A DNA stretch of 64,000 nucleotides from Paraburkholderia bannensis (GTDB lineage: Bacteria > Pseudomonadota > Gammaproteobacteria > Burkholderiales > Burkholderiaceae). Below, piece after piece: positions 52,223 through 60,945 of the stretch. Every line of letters starts with the position of its first letter. The stretch's first letter is position 1. Position numbers and translations under genes: made by a program. The stretch lies in NCBI RefSeq assembly GCF_014200455.1, contig NZ_JACHBW010000006.1, positions 248,001 through 312,000 of the forward strand, written 5' to 3'. The notes under the pieces are model-generated. The model was given only the letters and a program-made list of their open reading frames with translations, searched no databases and was not told the origin of the DNA.

Positions 52223-52261
52223 CAACAGGCCCGCGAGCCGTCAAAGCTCGCGGGCCTGTTG
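52223..52261 (+). terminator. Terminator of the H-NS-like gene
   Basis: Arms CAACAGGCCCGCGAGC (52223-52238) and GCTCGCGGGCCTGTTG (52246-52261) pair perfectly with a 7-base loop, 22 bases after the stop codon. It also lies at the end of the converging kdgD operon. Confidence 0.82.
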
Positions 52262-52288
52262 CAGGATTACCCTCTTGCCTGCGCTGCC

Positions 52289-53206
52289 TTACTGCGCGCC
52301 CAGCTTCTTGATCAGCACGTCGAGCTGCGCGAGTTCTTCCTCGTTCAGGTCGATCAGCGGCGCACGCACCGGGCCGGCATCGTGGCCCACAAGCTTCGCA
52401 CCCGCCTTGACGATGCTCACCGCGTAACCGGCGCGGCGGTTGCGGATCGCCAGATACGGCAGGAAGAATTCGTCGATCAGCTTGCCGACCGTTGCGTGGT
52501 CATCGGCTGCAATCGCGCGATAGAAGTCCATCGCCGTCTTTGGAATGAAGTTGAAGACCGCCGACGAGTAAACCGGCACGCCCAGCGCCTTGTATGCGGC
52601 AGCGTAGACTTCCGCCGTGGGCAGGCCGCCCAGGTATGAGAAGCGGTCGCCCAGACGGCGGCGGATCGTCACCATCGCCTCGATTTCGCCCACGCCGTCC
52701 TTGAAGCCGATCAGGTTCGGGCAGCGGTCGGCGAGCTGTTCGAGCATGTCGGCGTTGAGCTTCGAATTGGCGCGGTTGTAGATGATCACGCCCATCTTCG
52801 GCACGGCCTTGCAGACCTCTTCCGCGTGCTTCGCAATGCCTTCCTGCGACGCTTCCGTGAGGTAATGCGGCATCAGCAGAATGCCCTGCGCGCCGTTACG
52901 CTCCGCTTCCTGAGCGTACTCGATCGCCACGCGCGTCGCGCCGCCCGCGCCCGCCAGAATCGGCACCTTGCCCTTGCAGGTCTCCGTCGCGGTCTTGATG
53001 ACCTGCGAATATTCGCTCCTGGTCAGCGAGAAGAACTCGCCCGTGCCGCCCGCGGCGAACAGCGCGCTCGCGCCGTACGGAGCCAGCCATTCGAGGCGCT
53101 CGGCATAGGTGTCGGCGCGGAAGTTGCCCTGTGCGTCGAAGTCGGTGACGGGAAACGAAAGCAGGCCTTCGGAGACGATTTGCTTGAGTTCTTGCGGAGT
53201 GGTCAT
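52289..53206 (-). CDS. kdgD: 5-dehydro-4-deoxyglucarate dehydratase
   Basis: Converts 5-keto-4-deoxyglucarate to 2-oxoglutarate semialdehyde with loss of water and CO2. The 305-residue product is in the dihydrodipicolinate synthase superfamily. The N-terminal [17 protein letters not shown] and the GGTGEFFSL phosphate-loop-like motif are KdgD-specific. VIIYNRAN holds the catalytic Tyr, and IGFKDGVGE the Schiff-base Lys. It is the last gene of the transporter-lactonase-gudD-kdgD operon, 53 bases after gudD. Its product is the substrate of the aldehyde dehydrogenase at 57341. Confidence 0.94.
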   Translation of the reverse strand: MTTPQELKQIVSEGLLSFPVTDFDAQGNFRADTYAERLEWLAPYGASALFAAGGTGEFFSLTRSEYSQVIKTATETCKGKVPILAGAGGATRVAIEYAQEAERNGAQGILLMPHYLTEASQEGIAKHAEEVCKAVPKMGVIIYNRANSKLNADMLEQLADRCPNLIGFKDGVGEIEAMVTIRRRLGDRFSYLGGLPTAEVYAAAYKALGVPVYSSAVFNFIPKTAMDFYRAIAADDHATVGKLIDEFFLPYLAIRNRRAGYAVSIVKAGAKLVGHDAGPVRAPLIDLNEEELAQLDVLIKKLGAQ

Positions 53207-53259
53207 GGTGGTGATCCTTTGAATCTGTCGATTAATCGGTGAATCTGTTCAGCGTGGCC

Positions 53260-54609
53260 TTAACGCACGAGGCACGGACGCTTGTTGTCGAATTTCCAGT
53301 CGGGAATCAGGTACTGCATTGCGACGGCGTCGTCGCGCGCGCCCAGGCCATGCTGCTGATACAGCGCATGCGCCTTGTCCAGTTCGTCGAGATCGATCTC
53401 AATACCCAGACCTGGTTTGTGCGGCACCTGCACCTTGCCGCCGACGATCTGCAGCGGATCGCGCGTGAGGCGCTGGCCGTCCTGCCAGATCCAGTGCGTA
53501 TCGATCGCTGTGATCTTGCCGGGCGCAGCAGCGGCCACGTGCGTGAACATCGCCAGCGAGATATCGAAGTGATTGTTCGAGTGCGAGCCCCAAGTGAGGC
53601 CCCAGTCGTTGCACATCTGCGCGACGCGCACCGATCCCTGCATGGTCCAGAAGTGCGGGTCCGCCAGCGGAATGTCGACCGACTGCAACTGGATCGCGTG
53701 GCCCATCTGACGCCAGTCGGTGGCGATCATGTTGGTGGCCGTGGGCAGACCGGTGGCGCGGCGGAACTCGGCCATCACCTCGCGGCCCGAGTAACCGTTT
53801 TCCGCGCCGCACGGGTCTTCCGCGTAGGCCAGCACGTCGTGCTTGTCGCGACACAGGCGGATTGCTTCCGCCAGCGACCATGCGCCGTTCGGGTCGAGCG
53901 TCACGCGCGCTTGCGGGAAGCGCTCGGCCAGCGCCGTGGCCGCCTCCATTTCCGCGTCGCCCGACAGTACACCGCCCTTGAGCTTGAAATCGTTGAAGCC
54001 GTAACGCGCCTTCGCGGCTTCGGCCAGGCGCACCACGGCTTCAGGCGTCATGGCCGCTTCCGTGCGCAGGCGCTCCCATTCGTCGCGGCCATCGGCGCCG
54101 CAAGCGTACGGCAGATCGGTCTTGTTGCGATCGCCGATAAAGAACAGATAGCCGAGCATCTCCACTTCGCTGCGCTGTTGCCCTTCGCCCAGCAGCGCGG
54201 CGACGGGCACGCCCAGATGCTGGCCCAGCAGATCGAGCAGCGCCGCTTCAAGCGCGGTGACCGCGTGAATCGTGGTGCGCAGATCGAATGTCTGCAGGCC
54301 GCGGCCGCCCGAATCGCGCTCCGCGAACTGCTTGCGCACCGTGTTGAGCACGGCCTGGAGATTGCCGATCGACTGGCCGACCACGAACGCGCGCGCGTCG
54401 TCGAGCGTCTTGCGGATCGCCTCGCCGCCCGGCACTTCGCCAATGCCCGTGTTGCCCGCGCTGTCGCGCAGCAGCACCACGTTACGCGTGAAGAACGGAC
54501 CGTGCGCGCCGGAGAGGTTCATCAGCATGCTGTCGCGGCCCGCGACGGGCACGACGCGCAGTTCGGTCACGACGGGAGTCGCATTCGGCTGGACGTTTTG
54601 TGTGGTCAT
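53260..54609 (-). CDS. gudD: Glucarate dehydratase
   Basis: Dehydrates D-glucarate (and L-idarate) to 5-keto-4-deoxyglucarate. The 449-residue product belongs to the enolase superfamily. Visible are [14 protein letters not shown], the general-base Lys pair in [10 protein letters not shown], the metal-binding [11 protein letters not shown], the later [20 protein letters not shown], and [16 protein letters not shown] with the catalytic His. It lies between the lactonase (66-base gap) and kdgD (53-base gap). Confidence 0.95.
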   Translation of the reverse strand: MTTQNVQPNATPVVTELRVVPVAGRDSMLMNLSGAHGPFFTRNVVLLRDSAGNTGIGEVPGGEAIRKTLDDARAFVVGQSIGNLQAVLNTVRKQFAERDSGGRGLQTFDLRTTIHAVTALEAALLDLLGQHLGVPVAALLGEGQQRSEVEMLGYLFFIGDRNKTDLPYACGADGRDEWERLRTEAAMTPEAVVRLAEAAKARYGFNDFKLKGGVLSGDAEMEAATALAERFPQARVTLDPNGAWSLAEAIRLCRDKHDVLAYAEDPCGAENGYSGREVMAEFRRATGLPTATNMIATDWRQMGHAIQLQSVDIPLADPHFWTMQGSVRVAQMCNDWGLTWGSHSNNHFDISLAMFTHVAAAAPGKITAIDTHWIWQDGQRLTRDPLQIVGGKVQVPHKPGLGIEIDLDELDKAHALYQQHGLGARDDAVAMQYLIPDWKFDNKRPCLVR

Positions 54610-54675
54610 GAAAGCATTACCTGTTTAGAAGCGGCGCAAGCGAAACACCCGCGCCAGTCGATCAATCGAATCAAT

Positions 54676-55749
54676 TCAAGGTGCGGCGACGATCTCCACC
54701 CAGTTCGCGCCATGCCCGCCCGCGCAGCGCGCAGCCAGCGTGAGCGCGCCGCTCTGGCTATCGACGCGATACAGCGAGACATGCGGAGACTTCTCACCGC
54801 ACGCCACCGCGAAGCGGCCCGACGGATCGAGACGGAAACCACGCGGCTGGGTTTCGGTATCGACACAACCCGCATAGTCGAGTGAGCCATCGAGCTGCAC
54901 GGCGTAGGTCAGCAGACGGCTGGTGGTGCGCTCCGATGCATAAACAAAGCGGCCATCGGGCGAGACGTGGATATCGGCGGCCCAGATCAGCTTCGCGAGT
55001 TCGGCGGGATCGGGCTGCACCGGGTCCGACGAACTGGGGCGCGCAAAGCCGTCGTTCAGATGCGCGAGATCGGCGGCACGCGGCGAGACATGGCGCAGCG
55101 TGAGTTCGCCGCTGTGCGCGTCGCGCGCCAGCGCCGCTACCGTCGCGCGGAATTCGCTCAGCACATAAAGCGTGTTGCCGTCGGGCGACAGGCACAGATG
55201 GCGTGGCCCGAAGCCCTTGCCCAGGTCCATCGCGCCGATCTCGCGCAAACGCCCTTCGTCTTCCAGCGCAAAACAGAACACGCGGTCACTGCCCAGCGAC
55301 GAGGCGTAGGCGAAACGACCATCGGGCGAGACGATCACGGCATGGGCGTTCTGGATGCCTTCGACGGTTTGCAGCGGCGCGCCCTGGCCGTTTTCAATGT
55401 CCTTCACGCGATACAGGCAGACGCGATGCTCGCCGTACGAAGCGCCCAGCACGAAGCGGCCTAGCGGATCGGCGCACAGATAGGCGAAGCTCGAATCGAG
55501 CGGCGCGCGACCGAGCGTGGTCAGCGTGCCGTTGCCCGCATCGATGGCGTAGCGATACAGATGCAGATCGGTGCCGCGCGTGACGGCGTAGAGATGCTGG
55601 CGGTCCGGCGTGAGCGCCAGCGGCATGACGGTGGGCGCGATGGTCGTGCGTGCGTGCGGCGTGAGCGTGGCGGCGTTGGCGTCCAGATGCAGCACGTCGA
55701 TCTCGCCGTCGTTGGCGTTCGAAACATAGACGAAGTAGCGGTCTTGCAT
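54676..55749 (-). CDS. Beta-propeller lactonase
   Basis: A 357-residue seven-bladed propeller of the YbhE/6-phosphogluconolactonase type. The repeats show forms such as DRYFVYVSNANDGEIDVLHL, PDGRFAYASSLGSDRVFCFA, FGPRHLCLSPDGNTLYVLSE and SPDGRFVYASERTTSRLLTY. Glucarate itself does not need a lactonase, but oxidation of glucuronate or galacturonate by uronate dehydrogenase gives an aldaric lactone that does. It probably opens that lactone to feed gudD (inferred from operon position). No uronate dehydrogenase gene is in the window. Confidence 0.83.
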   Translation of the reverse strand: MQDRYFVYVSNANDGEIDVLHLDANAATLTPHARTTIAPTVMPLALTPDRQHLYAVTRGTDLHLYRYAIDAGNGTLTTLGRAPLDSSFAYLCADPLGRFVLGASYGEHRVCLYRVKDIENGQGAPLQTVEGIQNAHAVIVSPDGRFAYASSLGSDRVFCFALEDEGRLREIGAMDLGKGFGPRHLCLSPDGNTLYVLSEFRATVAALARDAHSGELTLRHVSPRAADLAHLNDGFARPSSSDPVQPDPAELAKLIWAADIHVSPDGRFVYASERTTSRLLTYAVQLDGSLDYAGCVDTETQPRGFRLDPSGRFAVACGEKSPHVSLYRVDSQSGALTLAARCAGGHGANWVEIVAAP

Positions 55750-55799
55750 GAGTAGTGTCCTTTTCAGTTCAGTCGTGGGCCGGATGCATCACGAAAGCA

Positions 55800-57137
55800 T
55801 CAGTGTGCGCCACGATGGACCGATTCCGCATCGTCGTTGAACGCGCGCCGCGACGGCTTGTTGCGCGCGAGGAAGGCGGCCGCTGCGGCGATCAGCGAAG
55901 TCACGCCCAGGCCATACAGACCGCCGGTGATCGAACCGGTGTGCTGCTGCAGATAACCGAAGGTAGCCGGGGCGAAGAAACCGCCCAGATTGCCAAGCGA
56001 ATTGATCAGCGCGATCACGGCAGCGGCGACGCGGGCATCGAGATAGCCTTGCGGCAGCGGCCAGAACAGCGAAGACGCCGCCTTGAAACCGATCGCCGAA
56101 AAGCAGATCGCCACGAACGAGAACACCGGGTCGGCGGAAGTCGAAGCGAACAGCCCGCACGCGGCAATCACCAGCGCGAGCGCCAGCCAGCGTTGCTGAT
56201 GGCGATACTTCGCGCAAAGCAGCGCGAAGCAGTACATCGCGACGATGGCGATCATCCACGGAATCGCGTTGTAGAGCCCCACCTGGAAGTCCGTCAGCCC
56301 GCCCATCTTGCGGATGATGGTGGGCAGCCAGAACGTGGCCGCGTAGATCGTCAACTGGATCGCGAAATAGAGGAAGCAGAACAGCACGATCTGCGGATCG
56401 CGCAACAGACGCATGACCGGCACATGTGCGCCCGTGGCGGCTTCACGGTCGGCCTGCTCGCGCGCCATATAGGTTTCGAGCGCACCCTGCTCGTCGCCCG
56501 TGAGCCAGTGCGCGTCGCGAATGCGCGACTTGAGGATCAGCCAGCTGGCCGCGCACAGCGCGATGGAGAACGCGCCTTCGATCAGGAACATCCACTGCCA
56601 GCCCGCGAGACCCAGACCGCGCACCGAAAGCAGCGCGCCCGTGACCGGCCCCGACAGCACCGAAGCGAACGCCGATCCCGCCAGGAAGATCGCCACGGCC
56701 TTGCCGCGTTCCTTCTGCGGCAGCCATTGCGCAAAGTAATAGACCACGCCAGGAAAGAAGCCCGCTTCCGCGATGCCCAGCAGGAAGCGCAGCAGGTAAA
56801 ACGAGGTGTCGTTGCGCACGAAGGCCATCGACGCCGCGACGATCCCCCACGTCCCCATGATGCGCGTGAGCCAGGCGCGCGCGCCGAACTTCTGCATCAA
56901 CATGTTCGACGGCACTTCGAACAGCGCGTAGCCGATGAAGAACAAGCCGCTGCCCAGACCATACGCCGCTGCCGAAAGTCCCAGATCGGCTTCCATGTGG
57001 GTATTGGCGAAACCGACGTTCACACGGTCGATATAGTTCGCGATGAACATGATCAGGAACAGCGGCAGGACATGCCGCATGACCTTGGCGCTGGCTGAAT
57101 CCAGCAGCTCGTCATAGCGGGTGATGGAAGCGGACAT
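55800..57137 (-). CDS. MFS sugar-acid transporter (GudP/ACS-family)
   Basis: A 445-residue major-facilitator transporter of the anion:cation symporter group, which includes glucarate and galactonate transporters. It has twelve helices and a family start, HVLPLFLIMFIANYIDRVNV followed by GFANTHME. The FEVPSNMLMQKFGARAW segment and RFLLGIAEAGFFPGVVYYFA are also typical. The start at 57137 carries AGGAG about 8 bases upstream; the frame is open to 57203 but overlaps the operator region. It is the first gene of the operon and diverges from the aldehyde dehydrogenase gene. Confidence 0.9.
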   Translation of the reverse strand: MSASITRYDELLDSASAKVMRHVLPLFLIMFIANYIDRVNVGFANTHMEADLGLSAAAYGLGSGLFFIGYALFEVPSNMLMQKFGARAWLTRIMGTWGIVAASMAFVRNDTSFYLLRFLLGIAEAGFFPGVVYYFAQWLPQKERGKAVAIFLAGSAFASVLSGPVTGALLSVRGLGLAGWQWMFLIEGAFSIALCAASWLILKSRIRDAHWLTGDEQGALETYMAREQADREAATGAHVPVMRLLRDPQIVLFCFLYFAIQLTIYAATFWLPTIIRKMGGLTDFQVGLYNAIPWMIAIVAMYCFALLCAKYRHQQRWLALALVIAACGLFASTSADPVFSFVAICFSAIGFKAASSLFWPLPQGYLDARVAAAVIALINSLGNLGGFFAPATFGYLQQHTGSITGGLYGLGVTSLIAAAAAFLARNKPSRRAFNDDAESVHRGAH

Positions 57138-57175
57138 CGAGGTTGTCTCCTGTCGGTGTCGGGCACCGTGGTACG

Positions 57176-57191
57176 TTGTCTGATGACATAA
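57176..57191. promoter_or_regulatory. Sugar-acid operator site A
   Basis: TTGTCTGATGACATAA lies 39 bases upstream of the transporter start. It shares 15 of 16 positions with the group form TTGTCCGATGACATAA seen at four places in this locus. Confidence 0.65.
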
Positions 57192-57194
57192 TAG

Positions 57195-57210
57195 CCAAGT
57201 CATCGGACGA
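57195..57210. promoter_or_regulatory. Sugar-acid operator site B (reverse orientation)
   Basis: CCAAGTCATCGGACGA is a weaker copy of the same site on the opposite strand, 3 bases from site A. It contains GTC-ATCG-GAC, the inverted core common to the group. Confidence 0.5.
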
Positions 57211-57248
57211 CTCCAATGTGGTGTTTACCCTCTATTTCACGATTTAAT

Positions 57249-57262
57249 GCCTTGTACAAGGC
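57249..57262. promoter_or_regulatory. 14-bp perfect palindrome in the sugar-acid intergenic region
   Basis: GCCTTGTACAAGGC reads the same on both strands. It lies between the operators of the two divergent units and differs from the group consensus, so a second regulator may bind here. Confidence 0.45.
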
Positions 57263-57298
57263 TTTGATCCGTGGCGATTGTAACGCTTCACGCTTATG

Positions 57299-57314
57299 TT
57301 GTACGATGACATAA
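57299..57314. promoter_or_regulatory. Sugar-acid operator site C
   Basis: TTGTACGATGACATAA lies 27 bases before the dehydrogenase start and differs at one position from the group form. At this distance binding would block transcription or early elongation. Confidence 0.65.
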
Positions 57315-57340
57315 CTCACCTTACTGCGTCAGGAGACGAC

Positions 57341-58924
57341 ATGCAGATCACCGGCGACATGCTGATCGGAGGCCATGCGGTGCGCGGCTCGAACCCGCCC
57401 CTGCTGGCCTTCAACCCCTCCACCGGCGAAGACATCGCCACGCCGGCCTTCGGCGCCGGCAACGCCGACGATGTCGCGCTGGCCTGCGAACTGGCTGCCG
57501 CGGCGTTCGACCCGTATCGCAAGCTGCCGCTCGCCACGCGCGCGGCCTTTCTCGAACGCATCGCGTACGGCATCGCCGCCCTTGGCGACGCGCTCACCGA
57601 ACGCGCGCAGATGGAAACCGGCTTGCCGAAAGCCCGCCTCGAAGGCGAACGCGGCCGCACCGTCGCTCAGTTGAAACTGTTCGCGCAGGAAGTCCGCCAG
57701 GGTCTGTGGCTAACCGCGACGCTCGATTCCGCTCTGCCCGATCGCAAGCCGCTGCCGCGCTCCGATCTGCGTCTGCAGAAGATCGCCGTCGGTCCGGTCG
57801 CGGTGTTCGGCGCGAGCAATTTCCCGCTGGCGTTTTCAGTGGCGGGCGGCGATACGGCGGCGGCGCTGGCTGCCGGCTGCCCGGTGGTCGTGAAAGCGCA
57901 CGGCGCGCATCTGGGCACCTCGGAAATGGTGGGCCGCGTGATTCAGCAGGCCGTCAAGGCGATGGGCCTGCCCGAAGGCGTGTTCTCGCTGATCGTCGGC
58001 GCGGGCCACACGGTGGGCGAGGCGCTGGTCGCGCATCCGGCCATCAAGGCGGTGGGCTTCACCGGTTCGCGCGCAGGCGGCACGGCGCTCATGCGCATCG
58101 CCGCACAGCGTCCCGAACCGATTCCCGTCTACGCCGAAATGAGCAGCATCAATCCGGTGTTCCTGCTGCCGCAGGCGCTCGCTGCGCGCGCTGCGGCCAT
58201 CGCGCAGGGTTTCGTCGATTCGCTGGTACTGGGCGCGGGGCAGTTCTGCACGAACCCCGGTCTCGCGATCGCCATCGACAGCCCGGCGCTGGCGCAGTTC
58301 GTCGATACGGCAACGGCGACGCTGGCCGGCAAGCCCGCGCAGACCATGCTCACGGCCTGCATCCACGCGGCGTATGAAGAAGGCGCGCAGCGCCTGGCAC
58401 AAACGCCCGGCGTGAACGCGCTCGCGCACGGCCAAGCGGAAAGCGGCCCGAATCAGGCATGCGCCGCCCTCTTCGTGACCGATGCGCCGACCTTCCTCGC
58501 ACAGCCCGCGCTTGAAGACGAAGTGTTCGGCCCGGCTTCGACGCTGGTGCGCTGCAAGGACGAAGCGCAATTGCTGGCGGTGGCGGAACATTTCGCGGGC
58601 CAGTTGACCGCGACGATCCAGATGGACAACGACGATCTGCCCGTTGCGCAGCGCCTCGTCACCATCCTGGAACGCAAGGCGGGCCGCCTGCTCGTCAACG
58701 GCTTCCCGACCGGCGTTGAAGTCACGCATGCGATGGTGCACGGCGGCCCGTTCCCGGCGACTTCCGATAGCCGCGCGACCTCGGTTGGCACGAGTGCAAT
58801 CGAGCGCTTCCTGCGCCCGGTGTGTTACCAGGACTTCCCGGCGGGCCTGCTGCCCGAAGCACTCGCCGATGGCAATCCGCTTGAATTGTGGCGGCGCAAG
58901 AACGGCGAACTGGTACGCGGCTAA
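57341..58924 (+). CDS. 2-oxoglutarate semialdehyde dehydrogenase
   Basis: Oxidises 2-oxoglutarate semialdehyde to 2-oxoglutarate, the last step of the pathway. The 527-residue product fits this ALDH group, with [46 protein letters not shown], the catalytic Glu in [13 protein letters not shown] and the Cys in [34 protein letters not shown] is a marker of this branch near the C-terminus. AGGAG lies 7 bases before ATG 57341; the frame is open to 57296 but that overlaps operator C. It converges with the regulator gene. Confidence 0.92.
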   Translation: MQITGDMLIGGHAVRGSNPPLLAFNPSTGEDIATPAFGAGNADDVALACELAAAAFDPYRKLPLATRAAFLERIAYGIAALGDALTERAQMETGLPKARLEGERGRTVAQLKLFAQEVRQGLWLTATLDSALPDRKPLPRSDLRLQKIAVGPVAVFGASNFPLAFSVAGGDTAAALAAGCPVVVKAHGAHLGTSEMVGRVIQQAVKAMGLPEGVFSLIVGAGHTVGEALVAHPAIKAVGFTGSRAGGTALMRIAAQRPEPIPVYAEMSSINPVFLLPQALAARAAAIAQGFVDSLVLGAGQFCTNPGLAIAIDSPALAQFVDTATATLAGKPAQTMLTACIHAAYEEGAQRLAQTPGVNALAHGQAESGPNQACAALFVTDAPTFLAQPALEDEVFGPASTLVRCKDEAQLLAVAEHFAGQLTATIQMDNDDLPVAQRLVTILERKAGRLLVNGFPTGVEVTHAMVHGGPFPATSDSRATSVGTSAIERFLRPVCYQDFPAGLLPEALADGNPLELWRRKNGELVRG

Positions 58925-59008
58925 TCCGGCACGCTCGGCGCGTAAACGACAATCGGCGACCGGATGTTCACTATCCGGCCGCCGATTTTTTATGAGCTTT
59001 TGTGCGCT

Positions 59009-59761
59009 TCAGGCCGTTTCGCCCGCCGCCAGCGCAGCGCGACGCAGTCGTTCGCGACTGCTCGACAGATGCATGCGCATCGCGGCGCGCGCGCCTTCGG
59101 GATCATGCCGCGCAATGGCTTCGAAAATGCTCTCGTGCTCGCGATTGACGAGTTCGGCGTAGGCCTTGGGATCGCTGTGCGCGATGCCGGCCGAGTCGAT
59201 GCGATGACGCGGGATCAGCGCCGCGCCCATCTGCGTGAGGATATCGACGAAATAGCGATTGCCGGTGGCGCGCGCCACGGAAACGTGAAACTGCAGATCC
59301 GCGCCCGCGCTGTCGCCACCCGCGCGCGTGGCCGACGAAATCGCGTCGAGCGCCGTGCGGATATTCGCGAGATCGCGCTCGCTGGCGCGCTGCGCGGCCA
59401 GACCCGCGCATTCGGTTTCCAGGCTGATGCGCAATTCGAGCACTGAAAGCAGATCGTTGAGCGTGCTCGCGGGCACGACGTCGAGATCGAGCGGCTCGCG
59501 GCGCGGCTCCAGCACGAAGCTGCCGATGCCGTGGCGCGTCTCGATCACCTGCATGGCCTGCAGACGTGAAATGGCTTCGCGCACGACGGTGCGACTCACA
59601 CCCAGCAGGGTCATGAGCGAGCTTTCGGTCGGCAGCTTGTCGCCGGGTTTGAGCGAGCGCGAGGCAATCTGCTCGTCGACGTAATTGACGACGTGTTCGG
59701 CAAGATTGCGATTGCGGGGCGGACGGTTGTTGAGCATGGGCGCGGCGAGCGGATCGGCCAT
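59009..59761 (-). CDS. FadR-type GntR regulator of the sugar-acid locus
   Basis: A 250-residue regulator. The winged helix lies at about 20-90 (LKPGDKLPTESSLMTLLGVS, then RTVVREAISRLQAMQVIETR). The FCD ligand domain follows at about 105-235, with the metal-type residues Asp in GADLQFHVSVARATGN, then His, and HESIFEAIARHDPEGARAAM near the end. AGGAGAGG lies just upstream of ATG 59761; the frame is open to 59827 but overlaps an operator copy. It very probably represses the sugar-acid genes and itself, with a pathway intermediate as inducer (inferred from operator positions). Confidence 0.88.
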   Translation of the reverse strand: MADPLAAPMLNNRPPRNRNLAEHVVNYVDEQIASRSLKPGDKLPTESSLMTLLGVSRTVVREAISRLQAMQVIETRHGIGSFVLEPRREPLDLDVVPASTLNDLLSVLELRISLETECAGLAAQRASERDLANIRTALDAISSATRAGGDSAGADLQFHVSVARATGNRYFVDILTQMGAALIPRHRIDSAGIAHSDPKAYAELVNREHESIFEAIARHDPEGARAAMRMHLSSSRERLRRAALAAGETA

Positions 59762-59795
59762 CGTCCTCTCCTTGGTATGCGGGGTTCGCTCCATT

Positions 59796-59811
59796 ATACG
59801 TCGTCGGACAA
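59796..59811. promoter_or_regulatory. Sugar-acid operator site D, upstream of the regulator gene
   Basis: ATACGTCGTCGGACAA, read on the coding strand of the regulator as TTGTCCGACGACGTAT, matches the group form at 13 of 16 positions and lies 35 bases upstream of the start. This points to autoregulation. Confidence 0.6.
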
Positions 59812-60218
59812 CCGGGTGAGCGGGCACGCTGTACGCATGCTTTCAAGGGCGTAAACGCGCATGCGCCAGCGCGAAAGACATCGGACAACCTGCCGTGCGG
59901 CACGCGAGGCCATGATCGGCCTGACGCCTTTTTGCTTGACCGGCGCGCAATGAATAAATAGTTAGGAATCCACGTCAATTGATGCCGGCCGTCTATCGCA
60001 AATCCAGCCGACGCGTTAGCAAACCTCTATTTTCAAGGGCTAAACGTAAATAAACGCTCAACAGCGTTTGTACACCTTCGCCTCGACAGAACGCTTTTTT
60101 GCCCATAATCTGCCATCAGAGGATGCGCGCCAGGTTCCCCACCCATACCGGACGACGCCTCAACTGAAACCGAATCGCTTTGCGTTTGTGCCCGCCACAT
60201 TCCGCCACGAGGGAAGCA
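59812..60218. promoter_or_regulatory. Upstream region of the cytochrome c/ba3 oxidase genes
   Basis: About 400 bases without a recognised gene and with a locally AT-richer centre. A possible promoter is TTGACC near 59937 followed by TAGTTA 17 bases later. A hairpin, AAACGCT (60052-60058) and AGCGTTT (60063-60069), lies 150 bases before the first gene. No clear FNR/Anr box was seen. Confidence 0.4.
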
Positions 60219-60932
60219 TTGAGAAATCGCATCGCCCGCGTTGTTCTCGGCGCTCTCACGCTGGCGCTTGTGCTGCCCGGCGCGGCGTCGCATGCCGCGC
60301 CGCCCGCCGAGCCCGCGCCCGACACCATGCAGGCCCGCGTGATGGGCTGCGCCGCATGCCACGGCGCGCATGGCGAAGGCACCGACAACGACTACTTCCC
60401 GCGCCTATCCGGCAAGCCTGCGGGCTATCTCTACAACCAGCTCATCGCGTTCCGCGACGGCGGCCGCAGCTATCCGCCGATGAACTATCTGCTCGCATAT
60501 CTGCCCGACGCCTACCTCAAGCAGATCGCCGCATTCTTCGCACAGCAGCATCCGCCCTATCCGCCGCCTGCAACCTCCAAGGTAGACGCCGCCACGCTCG
60601 CGCTCGGCAAATCGCTGGTGATCAACGGCGCGCCCGAACGCAACGTGCCCGCCTGCGCGGCCTGCCACGGCGCATCGCTGACCGGCATGCAGCCCGCGAT
60701 TCCGGGTCTGCTGGGGCTGCACGCAGAGTACATCAGCGCGCAACTGGGCGCATTCCGCTACGGCACACGCCGCGCCGCCAGCCCGGACTGCATGCACGAC
60801 ATTGCCTCGCATCTGGCCGAACACGACATCACCGCCATTGCCGCCTGGCTTGCCGCGCAGCCCGCACCCGCCGATCCGACGCCTGCCGCGCCCGCGCCGC
60901 TGCCGATCGCGTGCGGCAGCGTCCCTCACTAG
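60219..60932 (+). CDS. Periplasmic di-haem cytochrome c
   Basis: A 237-residue exported cytochrome c of the c4 type. A signal peptide (IARVVLGALTLALVLPGAAS, cleavage near SHAAP) is followed by two haem motifs, CAACH in VMGCAACHGAHGEG and CAACH in VPACAACHGASLTG. Methionine ligands such as those in YPPMNYLLAYL and SLTGMQPAIPGL are present. No ATG is available; TTG 60219 is chosen because GAGGGAAG lies upstream and it opens directly into the signal peptide. It should carry electrons to the oxidase encoded downstream. A 13-base gap separates it from the next cytochrome gene. Confidence 0.83.
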   Translation: MRNRIARVVLGALTLALVLPGAASHAAPPAEPAPDTMQARVMGCAACHGAHGEGTDNDYFPRLSGKPAGYLYNQLIAFRDGGRSYPPMNYLLAYLPDAYLKQIAAFFAQQHPPYPPPATSKVDAATLALGKSLVINGAPERNVPACAACHGASLTGMQPAIPGLLGLHAEYISAQLGAFRYGTRRAASPDCMHDIASHLAEHDITAIAAWLAAQPAPADPTPAAPAPLPIACGSVPH

Positions 60933-60945
60933 CCGAGGCCTCGAC

